Assembly (NCBI RefSeq): GCF_900104615.1
Contig: NZ_LT629939.1
Span: forward strand, 313,237-377,236
Direction: 5' to 3'
From: Merdimmobilis hominis
GTDB taxonomy: Bacteria; Bacillota; Clostridia; Oscillospirales; Ruminococcaceae
Length of the DNA stretch: 64,000 nucleotides
A model generated the notes under the pieces. It searched no databases. It had not been told where the DNA came from and saw only the letters and a list, made by a program, of their open reading frames with translations. Position 1 is the first letter of the stretch; the number at the start of each line of letters is the position of its first letter. This document shows, one piece after another, positions 18,937 to 28,900 of this stretch. Position numbers and translations under genes: made by a program.

Positions 18937-20085
18937 CTACAGGCTGTATCGGCCGCCAGGCAAGGCGGTGACTGCCCCGTAGATCTCCAATTCGGTTAGG
19001 GTGGAGAGGACCTTTGCCACCGGCATCCGGCCCTCTTGGGCAATCTGCTCGGCGCTGCGTGGGCCCTGCTCCAACAGCTTGTATATGGAAAGCTGCGGCG
19101 GATTGAGATACTCCGGTGGGCGCGCCGCAGGCTGTGTTTTCTGGTTGATGGTTGGGGGCCTTTCTTTGGATTTGCGCTCCGGCGCCGGCTGCTGAGGAAG
19201 GTGGAAGGCGTACCCGCTATAGAGGTACTCCTCCAAAACATCCTGAGCGCAGGCCGTCAGCTTTGCCCCCTGCTGAATCAGTTTATGGGTCCCTTTGGAA
19301 TTTGGCTCCTCAATCCGGCCGGGCACCGCAAAAACATCCCGGTCTTGGGAAAGGGCCAGGCCCGCTGTGATCAAAGAGCCGCTGCGCTCCCCCGCTTCCA
19401 CCACCACGACCCCTTTGGAGAGGCCGGAGATAATCCGGTTGCGGCAGGGGAAATGGCCGGGGTTGGGCGGCGTGCCCGGGGGATATTCACTGATGACTGC
19501 CCCGTTTTGGGAGATGAGCCGGTGAAGGTCGCTGTTCTGCCGGGGGTAGTCCACATCGAGACCACAGCCCAGCACAGCGACTGTCTTTCCGCCGCCGGCG
19601 ATGGCCCCTGCGTGGCAGATGGCGTCAATGCCGACTGCAAGTCCGCTGACCACCACCGCCCCGGCCCTGGCCAGGTCGCCGGAGAGAGTTTTTCCCACCC
19701 GCTTGCCATATTCGGTAAAATTGCGGGTGCCCACCATAGCGATGGGCAATTGTTGGGAGAGGTCGGGCAGTTCCCCCTCCACATAGAGCACCAGGGGGCA
19801 GGAATAAATGTTCTTCAATAAATTAGGGTATTTAAGGTCCTCAGGCGTCAAAATTTCAAACCCGAGCCGCCTGGCCTCGGCGGCGTTTTTTCGCGCTTGA
19901 TCCAAGGTGGTGTTGCCCAACAAAGAGAGCTCCTTCTGGGAGAAGATGCCCAGCCGGGCCAGGTTTATGCGGTCCATCTCATACAATTTCCGCGGGTGGC
20001 CGACCCGGGAGAGGACTTCCTCCGCCCGGCGGGTACCCACGCCAAACACCTGCTGGAACCACATCCAATAAAGCGCTTCTTCCAT
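18937..20085 (-). CDS. dprA: DNA-processing protein DprA (Smf)
   Basis: Loads RecA on incoming single-stranded DNA during transformation and is widespread even in strains not known to be competent. The 382-residue product has an N-terminal SAM-like helical region, the Rossmann (SLOG-type) core with AMVGTRNFTEYGKRVG, VSGLAVGIDAICHAGAI and VLGCGLDVDYPRQN, and a C-terminal winged-helix (SIYKLLEQGPRSAEQIAQEG). I start at MEEALYWMWFQQ (20085), which has GGGGG 6 bases upstream; an upstream extension reads into the methylase gene. Confidence 0.94.
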   Translation of the reverse strand: MEEALYWMWFQQVFGVGTRRAEEVLSRVGHPRKLYEMDRINLARLGIFSQKELSLLGNTTLDQARKNAAEARRLGFEILTPEDLKYPNLLKNIYSCPLVLYVEGELPDLSQQLPIAMVGTRNFTEYGKRVGKTLSGDLARAGAVVVSGLAVGIDAICHAGAIAGGGKTVAVLGCGLDVDYPRQNSDLHRLISQNGAVISEYPPGTPPNPGHFPCRNRIISGLSKGVVVVEAGERSGSLITAGLALSQDRDVFAVPGRIEEPNSKGTHKLIQQGAKLTACAQDVLEEYLYSGYAFHLPQQPAPERKSKERPPTINQKTQPAARPPEYLNPPQLSIYKLLEQGPRSAEQIAQEGRMPVAKVLSTLTELEIYGAVTALPGGRYSL

Positions 20086-20107
20086 GGTATTCCCCCTTTT
20101 CCCTGCC

Positions 20108-20899
20108 CTAGGGCCGGGCCATCTCCCAGGCGACAATGCTCGCCGCCACCGAGGCATTGAGAGACTCCGCCCGCCCCGCCATGGGGATGATTACCGCGCT
20201 GTCGCACAAGGCGACAACCTCCGGCGGCAATCCCTTCCCCTCGTTGCCGATGACCACTGCGCCCCCTTGGTTCAGGGGCAGCCGGGTGATGTCCTTGGCC
20301 CCTTCCTGAAGGGCGGCGGCATACACCGGCACCTTCTCCCTCCGGAACCTTTCAAATAGATCCGGCAGGTTGTCCGCCACTGTAATAGGCAGGCGGAATA
20401 CGCCCCCCATGGTGGCACGCAGCACTTTAGGGCTGTAAAGATCCGGGCAATCGCTGGTCAAAAACAGCCGGTCGATGCCAAAGGCTTCACAGCTGCGGAT
20501 AATGGTGCCCAGGTTCCCCGGGTCCTGGAGGGAGCAAAGCACCAAATAATGCCCTGTACCCCATATTGTAGCAGTCTGGAAGTGATTGTCAAGCATAGGC
20601 AGGACGCAGAAAACCCCTTGGGGGGTGTTGGTATCGGCAATCTTCTGCGCCAGTTCCGGGGTGATTTCGTAGATTTTCTGGGCCTTTTCTGTGAGGAGAG
20701 CCGTTTCCTGGGGATAGCGTTCCCCTGCCTGAGGGGTAAGGAACAGTTGCTCTACAGCAAGGCCGCTCTTCACCGCATCGGCAGCAATTCGCGCGCCCTC
20801 GGCTACAAATAACCCGGTGCGGATCCGTTCTTTTTTCTGGGTGATCAATTTGATCAGCTGTTTGATCTGGGGGTTTTCCCGTGAGGTGATCCGTTCCAT
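20108..20899 (-). CDS. TrmH/SpoU-family RNA 2'-O-methyltransferase
   Basis: A 263-residue SPOUT methyltransferase. It has an N-terminal substrate-binding domain (ERITSRENPQIKQLIKLI...GLFVAEGARI) and the three SPOUT knot motifs DPGNLGTIIRSCEAFG, VVIGNEGKGLPPE and ESLNASVAASIVAWE. The domain layout matches the TsnR/YsgA-like members that modify 23S rRNA, but the target nucleotide cannot be read from sequence. It follows the rplT terminator and precedes dprA by 22 bases, so it is the likely first gene of the long run down to leuS. Confidence 0.9.
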   Translation of the reverse strand: MERITSRENPQIKQLIKLITQKKERIRTGLFVAEGARIAADAVKSGLAVEQLFLTPQAGERYPQETALLTEKAQKIYEITPELAQKIADTNTPQGVFCVLPMLDNHFQTATIWGTGHYLVLCSLQDPGNLGTIIRSCEAFGIDRLFLTSDCPDLYSPKVLRATMGGVFRLPITVADNLPDLFERFRREKVPVYAAALQEGAKDITRLPLNQGGAVVIGNEGKGLPPEVVALCDSAVIIPMAGRAESLNASVAASIVAWEMARP

Positions 20900-20934
20900 C
20901 CCTTCCCCTTTCCGGCGGCAGCCCGCCTAAGGTA

Positions 20935-20970
20935 GTAAAAGACGCCCGTGTCAATTGCGACCCGGGCGTT
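20935..20970 (-). terminator. Terminator of the infC-rpmI-rplT operon
   Basis: A hairpin with stem ACGCCCG/CGGGCGT (20942-20948 with 20963-20969) lies 15 bases past the rplT stop. On the minus strand it is followed by TTTTAC. Confidence 0.75.
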
Positions 20971-20984
20971 CTTTCTAGTCAAAA

Positions 20985-21338
20985 TTACAGAGCGGCTTTT
21001 GCCTTCTCAACCAGAGCGGTGAAAGCAGCAGGATCGTTGATGGCGATCTCAGACAGCATTTTGCGGTTGAGGGTAATACCAGCCTTTTTCAGGCCGTTCA
21101 TGAAGGTGGAGTAGTTGGTGCCGTTCATCTTGCAGCCAGCGCTGATGCGGGTGATCCACAGGGAGCGGAAGTTGCGTTTCTTCTGCTTTCTGCCAATGTA
21201 AGCGTACTGGCCGGATTTCATAACCGCCTCTTTTGCGGTTTTAAACAGTCTGCTCTTTGCACCAAAGTAGCCTTTGGCCAGTTTCAGTACCTTTTTTCTT
21301 CTCTTGCGGGTCATGGTAGCGCCCTTAATACGAGCCAT
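20985..21338 (-). CDS. rplT: 50S ribosomal protein bL20
   Basis: A 117-residue protein starting [24 protein letters not shown] and ending [15 protein letters not shown], standard for bL20. It is an early 23S rRNA binder needed for large-subunit assembly. It is the last gene of the conserved infC-rpmI-rplT operon, 48 bases after rpmI. bL20 commonly autoregulates this operon through the leader RNA, and a structured leader is indeed present upstream of infC. Confidence 0.98.
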   Translation of the reverse strand: MARIKGATMTRKRRKKVLKLAKGYFGAKSRLFKTAKEAVMKSGQYAYIGRKQKKRNFRSLWITRISAGCKMNGTNYSTFMNGLKKAGITLNRKMLSEIAINDPAAFTALVEKAKAAL

Positions 21339-21386
21339 ATCGTTATACCTCCGTTTTGGTCTTTCTTAAAAGTAGTTCTTCAAAAA

Positions 21387-21584
21387 TTATCTTGCGGGCA
21401 TGAGGAGCTTGAGTGCTCTCATATTGGTCTTATCCGCATAGGTAGCTTTCCGCAGAGCTCTCTTTCTCTTGGTGGTCTTGTGGTTCAGGATATGTCTTCT
21501 GTTGGTGTGCGCTCTTTTTACCTTCCCGTTTTTGGTCAGTTTAAAACGCTTTTTGGCGCCGGTATGAGTTTTCAGCTTAGGCAT
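21387..21584 (-). CDS. rpmI: 50S ribosomal protein bL35
   Basis: A 65-residue basic protein starting [24 protein letters not shown], with the family segments [10 protein letters not shown] and [16 protein letters not shown]. It is in its conserved place between infC and rplT. GGAGG lies just upstream of the ATG. Confidence 0.98.
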   Translation of the reverse strand: MPKLKTHTGAKKRFKLTKNGKVKRAHTNRRHILNHKTTKRKRALRKATYADKTNMRALKLLMPAR

Positions 21585-21604
21585 GTGGATTTTCCTCCTT
21601 AAAT

Positions 21605-22123
21605 TTACTTGGCATTCTTCGGTGAGATAAACGCGACCATGCTGCGTCCTTCCATCTTGGGCAGTTTGTCAACCGAGCCCAACTCCGAGCAACTTTCAAT
21701 GAAGCGCTTAACGATGGCTTCGCCCAATTCGGGATGCGCCATCTCACGGCCACGGAAGCGCAGGGCAACCTTGACTTTGTCGCCGCCGGCCAGGAACTTC
21801 TTGGCGTGGTTGAGCTTGGTGTCAAAGTCGTGGACGTCGATGTTCAAAGAGAGGCGAACCTCCTTGACGTCCATGGTCTTCTGATTTTTCTTTGCTTCCT
21901 TCTCCTTTTTGGCCTGCTCGAACCGGTATTTTCCATAGTCCATAATCCGGCAGACGGGAGGGGTGGCCTGAGGAGCAATTTTGACTAGGTCAAGATTTTT
22001 TTCCAGGGCAATTTTCTGAGCGTCCTTTGTGGGGATTACGCCCAGCTGGCTGCCGTCGGCATCGATGACACGCACTTCCTTATCCCGGATCTCCTCATTG
22101 ATAAGCAGTTCTTTGTTGCTAAT
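21605..22123 (-). CDS. infC: Translation initiation factor IF-3, initiated at an ATT codon
   Basis: IF-3 prevents premature subunit joining and checks start-codon fidelity. The C-terminal part ([39 protein letters not shown]) is typical. The N-terminal residues [20 protein letters not shown] continue upstream of any ATG/GTG/TTG that fits, and the first codon in that frame at proper distance (7 bases) from GGAGGTG is ATT at 22121-22123. An AUU start for infC is known in E. coli and Bacillus, where IF-3 represses its own translation by discriminating against it. With this start the product is 172 residues, the normal size. Confidence 0.93.
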   Translation of the reverse strand: MSNKELLINEEIRDKEVRVIDADGSQLGVIPTKDAQKIALEKNLDLVKIAPQATPPVCRIMDYGKYRFEQAKKEKEAKKNQKTMDVKEVRLSLNIDVHDFDTKLNHAKKFLAGGDKVKVALRFRGREMAHPELGEAIVKRFIESCSELGSVDKLPKMEGRSMVAFISPKNAK

Positions 22124-22323
22124 GGTAAAGCACCTCCAAAATCCATAAATCGTGGTTTACAAGGCGGCAAAGCCGCCGGATAAAACAAAGAAAGCGCAGA
22201 CCAATTCCGTCTGCGCTTGCAATACAAACCAAGAACGGCCACTAGCCGCACCTTGTGTTTCTATTGACCCAGGCCACTATCGCGTGGATAGGTGAGAACG
22301 GAATTCTGTTCTACTTTGTTTTC
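22124..22323 (-). ncRNA. infC operon leader with terminator (L20-leader-type attenuator)
   Basis: Between the predicted transcription start near 22323 and the ATT codon lies a leader of about 200 bases. It contains a 10-bp terminator hairpin (AAGCGCAGAC at 22192-22201 with GTCTGCGCTT at 22209-22218) followed on the minus strand by a T-rich tract, and a second hairpin GGCGGCTTTGCCGCC (22163-22177) before the ribosome binding site. Position upstream of infC-rpmI-rplT and this architecture are those of L20-controlled attenuation leaders. Membership of a specific RNA family is inference. Confidence 0.7.
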
Positions 22324-22329
22324 TAATCT

Positions 22330-22358
22330 ATTCTACCAGGCAAAAGGGGATTTGTCAA
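22330..22358 (-). promoter_or_regulatory. Promoter of infC-rpmI-rplT
   Basis: On the minus strand, TTGACA (22353-22358), a 17-base spacer and TAGAAT (22330-22335). Confidence 0.8.
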
Positions 22359-22377
22359 GGCTTTTACCACGATCTTT

Positions 22378-25300
22378 TTACAAGATCTTTGTGGGGTCCG
22401 CGCGGACATCCCCCAGTGAAACCGGTATGGCTTCATCCAAGGCGAATGAATATAGTATACACGCCCCGATGGGGATATGCAAGCTCTCCTCCAATATTTT
22501 TTGATAGAGAAGCACCTGGACCCGGTACCGGTCCGTCAGCTCCTGAGGGGTTTTGACATAGTCGGTTTTGTAATCAATGACTGTCCCCCGGCCATTTTCC
22601 ACCAAGATGCAGTCGGCAACGCCCTGGACAGCGGTTTGGTTGCCCCCGAACTCCCAGTCCAGGTAGGGGGCCAGAAGCTCCTCCCCCGCCTCGGCCAAAA
22701 ACCGGTATTCCCGCAGCACCTGGTCGGCACAGAAGATCCGCCGGGCCAAATCCGAGCAAAAAAACCGCTCCAGTTTGGCCACTGGGATGGCCTCACCCTC
22801 CGTCGGGAGGAGGAAGCCCTGTTCCACCAGCCGGGCGATCTCCCCGGCGGGGTTGTCCCGAGCCGCTTCATAGGAGGCAAACTGCATGAATTTGTGGACG
22901 GCGTTGCCCCGCTCCGCACCGGTGAGCCCCTTTCCAATCAAGAACTTGGGCCGCCGGATGAAATAGTTTCCCTCCCCCTGCCCCTTTGAAATAGCCGAGA
23001 CCGCCATTTTGGTGGGGATGAGGGTCGCTGCCCGGTTGGGGTACTGGAAAGCACACTGCCGCCGAAGGGCCTCTACCATCCCAGGATCTGGCAGAGATTC
23101 CAACCGGCCTCCCCCCTCTTCCCCAGCTTCTTCCCGGGGGTGGAGACTTTCCACCTGAATGGAGAAATGGCTGGAACCGTCCCCGCCCGAGACTTCACAC
23201 CCGGCCAGGCGGCAGAGCTCCCCAGAATCCGGATGGTGGAGAAGAGCCATCAACAGCCAATCGGCGTAGCTGCTCCCCGCCCGCACCCGGCGGGAGGGCA
23301 CCCGGCCGCCCTTATCAAGGCCCCCCGCCAAAGCGGAGAGCTTCTTCTCCGGATTTTTGAGCTGCATGGTGACAACCAGCCGCTCCTTGGCCCGGGTGAG
23401 AGCCACATATAAAATCCGCAGCTCCTCCGAGAGCATCGACCGCTCCAGTTCAATCTTCATCGCCTCCATGGGCACGGTGGTGAATTGGCGCATCAGCTGT
23501 TCATCCCGCCGCATGCAGGCAAACCCCATCTGGGAGTGGAGGAGGGTAGGGCTTCGCAGGTCCTCTTTGTTAAACTGTTTGGCGGTGTCGCAGAGGAAGA
23601 CCACCGGGAACTCCAACCCTTTGGAGCGGTGGATGGAGAGGATCTGCACCGCGTCCTCCCCACCGCTGCCGGTGGGTGGGGCCAAGTCCTCCCCCTGGCG
23701 TGCCAGCCGGTCCAAAAACCGGATAAACCCGACAAGGCCTTTTCCCCCGCCGTATTCCGCCGCGTAGGACAGGAAGGCCCGCAGGTTTTCTTTCCGGCGG
23801 GCGCCCCCTGGCATTGCTCCGGCGATCAGCTCAAACCCGGTGCAATCGTAGACCTTCTGCACCAGCTCCTGGGCGGGGAGCACCGCTGCTTCCCGCCGCA
23901 GGTAGGCGAGGGTCTCCAAAAACCGGGCGGTTTTCTCCGATGTGCCGCTGTAGGCGATGGCCGCCTCATAGATGGAAGCTTTTGGGGCAGAGAGCCGCAG
24001 CTGGGCCAGCTCATCGGCGGTGAAGCCGAAGAGGGGTGAAAGCATGGCGGCAGTCAAATCCACATCCAAAAGGGGGTTGTCCACCGCCCGCAGGAGGGAG
24101 ACCACCGCGGCGATCTCCCGCCGGGCGAGGAATCCCCCCTGGCTGTCCGCCCAGCCGGGGATCTTCCGGCGGCGCAGGACTTCCAGGTATTTCTCCGCCT
24201 TATTTTTGGTGGAGCGCAGCAGAATGGCGATATCCCCCGGCCGCACGGGGCGAAGCTCCCCCCCATCTGTTACAAGGGTCTTCTCCCCCAACATCCGGGC
24301 GATCTGTCCAGCCACATACTCCGCTTCCAGGGCCGCGCCGTCCTCCTCCCCCAATTGGGAGGAATCCAGCACCCGCACCTGCCAACCCATCCCGGGGGCC
24401 TCCGGGTAGCTGGCAGCGGGGATCAGCGCCTCTTCGGCGGTGTAGTCCATCTCGCCGATTTCCTCACTCATCACCATGGAAAAGAGGAAGTTGATCCCCG
24501 CAGTGACCTCCGGCCGGCTGCGGAAGTTGCGCCCCAGAAGGATCTTTGCCGGGTAATGCTCCCCGTCGTATGGGGCAAAATGCCTCTTCTTTTCCAGGAA
24601 AATCTCCGGCATGGCCTGGCGGAACCGGTAGATGCTCTGTTTCACATCCCCCACCAAAAAGAGGTTTTTCTCCTCCCGGGAAACCGCCCGGAAGAGCATG
24701 TCCTGGGCTTCATTGGTATCCTGGTACTCGTCCACAAACACCTCTTCAAACCGCTGTGAAGCCTGTTTGGCCAAGGCAGTGGGATGGTATCCCCCTTCCT
24801 CCTTCTCCCAAAGGAGGGCGAGGGCCAGGTGTTCCAGGTCGGAGAAATCCACCAGCTTGCCTTCCCGCTTTTTTTCGGTGAACCGCCGGTCGAAGGCCAG
24901 GGTCACCTCAAACAGCCGGGTGATTTTGGGCAGCAGGTCGTCGATATCCTCCCGGAACTGGGCCCGGGTTGCGCAGAACTGCTTTTCCGCCAGTGTTTCG
25001 ATCAGCTCTTTTACCTGCTTGCGTGCGGCCTGCACCCGCTCTTTTAAAGGGTCATTGGAAAAGCCCCGCAGGGCCTTGAGCCGGGGAAAACTGAAACTGT
25101 CCAGGGCGGCTTTCACCCCATCCCAGTCGCCGGCTTCTACACGCTCTAAGGCGGCACGCACCCCCTGCAGGTCGCTCTCGTAGGCGGGGCCATAGGCCGC
25201 CTCCATCTTCTCATCGGAGCGGATCTCCCACAGGGCTTCCTCTAAGGTGAAGGCGGCATATTCCAGGGCGTTTTTGCCATAGGCGAGGATCGCCTGGCCC

Positions 25301-25935
25301 CAGACTGTCTCCTCCACCGGGAGGCCGCTGCCGTAAAAGGCCAGCTTGTCCGCCAGCCAATCCTGGTAAAAGGGGTGGGAGCGGACAAAGTCGTAGAGGC
25401 GCAGTACTGTCTGGGTCAGGCGCTTGTCGTCCCGCCCGGTGGACAGCAGCTCCACCAGGCTGAAAAAAGCGCTGTCCTCGGGGTTTTGATAACATTCCTC
25501 GATGACCTCCGCCGCGGCGTCGGCCCGCAGCAGGTCCAGCTCCTTCTCATCCCCCACCCGGAAGTCCGGCGGCAGGTCCAGGGCCTGGAAATTCTGCCGC
25601 AGAAGCTCCTGGCAGAAGGAATGGATGGTGCTAATCTGCGCCCGGGCCAACAGGGATTGCTGCCGGGCCAAAGCGGCGTCCTGGGGATTCTCCTCGATGA
25701 GCTGGGAGAGCTTGAGACTGATCCGCTGTTTCATCTCCTGGGCCGCGGCTTTGGAAAAGGTGACGATCAGCAGCCGGTCGGCATCCACCGGGGCGATGGG
25801 GTCCAATATCCGCTGGATCACCCGTTCCACCAGGACGGCAGTCTTTCCGCTGCCTGCCGCCGCCGAGACCAGGACGGTCCCGCCCCGGGCAGTGATGGCG
25901 TCCAGCTGTTCTTTTGTCCAATTACGGCTTGTCAA
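22378..25935 (-). CDS. addA: ATP-dependent helicase/nuclease subunit A
   Basis: The motor and 3'-strand nuclease subunit of AddAB, the Firmicutes counterpart of RecBCD in double-strand break repair. The 1185-residue protein has Walker A in VLVSAAAGSGKTAVL, helicase motifs RLLIVTFSKAAAQEM, FVDEYQDTNEAQ, LVGDVKQSIYRFRQA and LSIHRSKGLEFPVVF, and a C-terminal RecB-type nuclease motif (GVADCILVENGRGTVIDYKTDY). I use TTG at 25935 (GGAG 6 bases upstream), giving MTSRNWTKEQLDAI. The gene then overlaps the addB stop by 14 bases, the usual coupling. It ends 22 bases before the infC promoter. Confidence 0.95.
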   Translation of the reverse strand: MTSRNWTKEQLDAITARGGTVLVSAAAGSGKTAVLVERVIQRILDPIAPVDADRLLIVTFSKAAAQEMKQRISLKLSQLIEENPQDAALARQQSLLARAQISTIHSFCQELLRQNFQALDLPPDFRVGDEKELDLLRADAAAEVIEECYQNPEDSAFFSLVELLSTGRDDKRLTQTVLRLYDFVRSHPFYQDWLADKLAFYGSGLPVEETVWGQAILAYGKNALEYAAFTLEEALWEIRSDEKMEAAYGPAYESDLQGVRAALERVEAGDWDGVKAALDSFSFPRLKALRGFSNDPLKERVQAARKQVKELIETLAEKQFCATRAQFREDIDDLLPKITRLFEVTLAFDRRFTEKKREGKLVDFSDLEHLALALLWEKEEGGYHPTALAKQASQRFEEVFVDEYQDTNEAQDMLFRAVSREEKNLFLVGDVKQSIYRFRQAMPEIFLEKKRHFAPYDGEHYPAKILLGRNFRSRPEVTAGINFLFSMVMSEEIGEMDYTAEEALIPAASYPEAPGMGWQVRVLDSSQLGEEDGAALEAEYVAGQIARMLGEKTLVTDGGELRPVRPGDIAILLRSTKNKAEKYLEVLRRRKIPGWADSQGGFLARREIAAVVSLLRAVDNPLLDVDLTAAMLSPLFGFTADELAQLRLSAPKASIYEAAIAYSGTSEKTARFLETLAYLRREAAVLPAQELVQKVYDCTGFELIAGAMPGGARRKENLRAFLSYAAEYGGGKGLVGFIRFLDRLARQGEDLAPPTGSGGEDAVQILSIHRSKGLEFPVVFLCDTAKQFNKEDLRSPTLLHSQMGFACMRRDEQLMRQFTTVPMEAMKIELERSMLSEELRILYVALTRAKERLVVTMQLKNPEKKLSALAGGLDKGGRVPSRRVRAGSSYADWLLMALLHHPDSGELCRLAGCEVSGGDGSSHFSIQVESLHPREEAGEEGGGRLESLPDPGMVEALRRQCAFQYPNRAATLIPTKMAVSAISKGQGEGNYFIRRPKFLIGKGLTGAERGNAVHKFMQFASYEAARDNPAGEIARLVEQGFLLPTEGEAIPVAKLERFFCSDLARRIFCADQVLREYRFLAEAGEELLAPYLDWEFGGNQTAVQGVADCILVENGRGTVIDYKTDYVKTPQELTDRYRVQVLLYQKILEESLHIPIGACILYSFALDEAIPVSLGDVRADPTKIL

Positions 25936-28900
25936 TCCCTTCTCCCCCTTCCGCAAAGAATGCCCGCTTGTCCAGCTCGGCGATCGTCCGCACCCGGTCG
26001 CCGTCCTCAAACCCGCAGACCTGTCGGTATTCACAGTAAACACAAGGGTCGTACCCCAGGCCAGAGACTGGCAGCGGCTCCACCTTCCCAGCGGAGAGCT
26101 CCTTGGCCATGGCGAGGATCTCCTCCTCGATTTTGGTTTTCAGCTGACCCATCTCTTCCAAGCTGGCCAGGGAAGACCGGGCGTCCAGCTCCCCATCCGC
26201 CTTGAGCTTTGCGGGGATAAACACCCCTTTGCCATCCTGTTCCATGCCTAGCACCACGTCTTTATCCTCTAAAATCAGGCCGTTCATCCGCCGTTTTTTC
26301 TGCTGCTGGGCGGCCACCAATGCATCGCTCTCCCCCCGGTCGGCGGTGACGATGACATTTTTGGCCGGCAGGTAAAGCACCCCGGCGGGCAGGGCACCCT
26401 CCAGTTCCCCGGTGCCATTTTGGCAGATGGAGAAGAGGTAGATCAGCATCTGCATATTGAGGCCGTAGAAGATATCCGACAGGTTGAAGGTCTTGGAGCC
26501 GGATTTGTAGTCGATGACCCGGACGTATTTCTTCCCGTCCTTCTCCATCACATCCACCCGGTCCACAACCCCCTCCACCGAGACGGTGACCCCGTCGGGG
26601 GTGGTCAGCTCCAAAGGTTTCACCGGGCCATCCGCCCCGATTTTCAGCTCAAAGGCCACAGGGGCAAAGGCGCTTTGGGAGAATTCCGCGCCCAACTGTT
26701 CCAGCAGCCGGGTCACCAGGGCCACCAGCCGGTTGAACAGGTACCGGAAGCGGGTGGGCAGCGCGTCCATGTTGTCAATCCGCTGGGAGAGGTATTGGGT
26801 CAAAAGCTCCTCCACCTCCCGGTGCATCTGCTCCTGGGTCAGCTGGGAGAGGCCCTTCCCCCCATAACGGGAGACCATCCGCTCCAGCAAAAAGTGGATC
26901 ACCGAGCCAGACTCCAGGGGGGAGAATTCCACCTTGCGCCGGGGCCGGATGCGAAGGCCGCTGGCGCAGAAATACCCAAAGGGGCAGGCGAAGTACTGCT
27001 CCACCCGGGAGGGGGAGAGACGCATCCGCTTGCCGAACAGCTGCCGGGCGAGAACCGGGCTCTGGATGGCATATCCATCCCGGTTTTGGGCCGCTTCCAT
27101 CCGGTCCAGGAGTTCCCCGTCCCTCTCCTCCAAAAACGCCTGGAGAGATGCCCGCTGGGGGCTGTCCTGGTGGTAGACCCAGGAGAACGCCTCCCTCGCT
27201 GACGGAAGGTTGGCCGCCGCCTTGATGGGGTCGACGGCAGCGGGGCTCAGGCGACACCCCAGGATTTTCGCCGCCTGAGAGAGGATCACCGACGGCGCCA
27301 GGGCGCCGCCTTTTCCATCTTCTTTGGGGTAGCTGATGTACAGCCGCTCCCGTGGGGTGGTGACCGCAAAATAGGCGTAGAATTTTTCGTAAACCGATTT
27401 TTCCTCGATGTTTTGGGCGAGCTCCACCCCCGCCTCCAGAAGGCGGGTTCGCTCCTGGTCGGTGAACACACCGCCGGCATTGACCACCGCCGGAAACTCC
27501 CCCTCCACCGCACCGATGACAAAGGTGGCCCTCGGCTCCCCTGGGCGGATGCGGTCGGCCATGCCCACCATCACCTGGTCCAAGGTCTGGGGCCGCTGGC
27601 CGATGTCAGTTTTGCCGATGGCCAGGCGCAGCAGGTCGGTGAGCCTTTGCTGGCTCATGCCGGCCTCCCCCACGATCTGGGCAAATTGATCTAATATATC
27701 CACCAAGGCGTCCCAAAGGGCGGACTGTTCTTCTAAAAAGAGTGCAGCTTCCTCCGGCGGGAGGGAGGCGGCGAAATCCTCCAGGTGGCGGGGGGCCTCC
27801 ACCTCCTCCAAAAGGGTGAACAGCCCTGCGGCAAAGGAGATGCCGTCCCCTTGGGCCAGCTGTCCCTTCAGGTTTTTCAACGGCTGGATCACCCGTGCCC
27901 GCAGAAGGTTCAGTTCCTCCAGTTGGAGGACCGCCGCCTCATCGAAGGCTTCCGAGAGGCCGCCGGGGTGGTTTTCAAAGGGGGTGAGCCAGTGGCGGCC
28001 CTCTACCCCCCAAATGTAGCAGTAGTTTTCCAGCCGGGCCAGTTCCGGTGCAGAAAGGCCCAGAGCTGGGTTCTTGGCAAAACGCAGGATGGCCTCGGTG
28101 GAATAATTGCCCCGCACCGCCTCCAGGGCAGACAGCAGCAGGGCGGTCAGGGGCTTGGATTCCAGTTCCACCCTGCGGTCAAAGAAGCAAGGGATGTCAT
28201 AGCGGGTGAAAATCCGCTCCACCGGGGTGCGGTACCGCTCCAAGCTTCGGCAGATCACCGCCACATCGCTGTAGCGGTACCCTTCTTCCCGCACGAGACC
28301 GGCGATGTTGGCCGCCACCCACTGGATCTCCTCCCAAGGGCTTGGGGCGGCGGCGACCTGCACCCACTGGGACGTCCCGGGGCAGGGGATCACCCGGGGC
28401 CGCAGGAAACTGCGCTCCAAACAGGACAGTTCTTCATTTTGAAACCGGTGGGAACCCTCCAGCACCTCCGGCACAGCTACCCCTACCCCGCTTTGCCGTG
28501 CGGCGCGGATCAGCCGGGCTATGGCTTTTTTGGCGGTAGAAAACACCCCGTTCCCCCCCTCCTGGTCGGCCATGCCATCACAGCAGAAGGCGCAGGTGCA
28601 GTGAGGCGCCCCCCCAATCGCCAGTTCCAACATGCGGAATTCTGAGGCCATAAAGGTCATGAAGGAGTCCACAAACACCCCATATCCTGCAAAAAAGGGG
28701 TGATCTTCTACCAAACGGCAGGCCCGCTGCAAATCGTCGGCAGTGTCGGTATAACGGCTTTCCAGCAAGGCGTTGTACACCTCGTAGATGGTGGATAGCT
28801 CCGCTGCTTTCTCCCGCAGTTGGGCATCACCGCTCTCCCGGGCGGCAGCAGCCAGCTCCTCTGGTGAGACCCCGCCGTTTTTAAATTCCGAAACCGCGGC

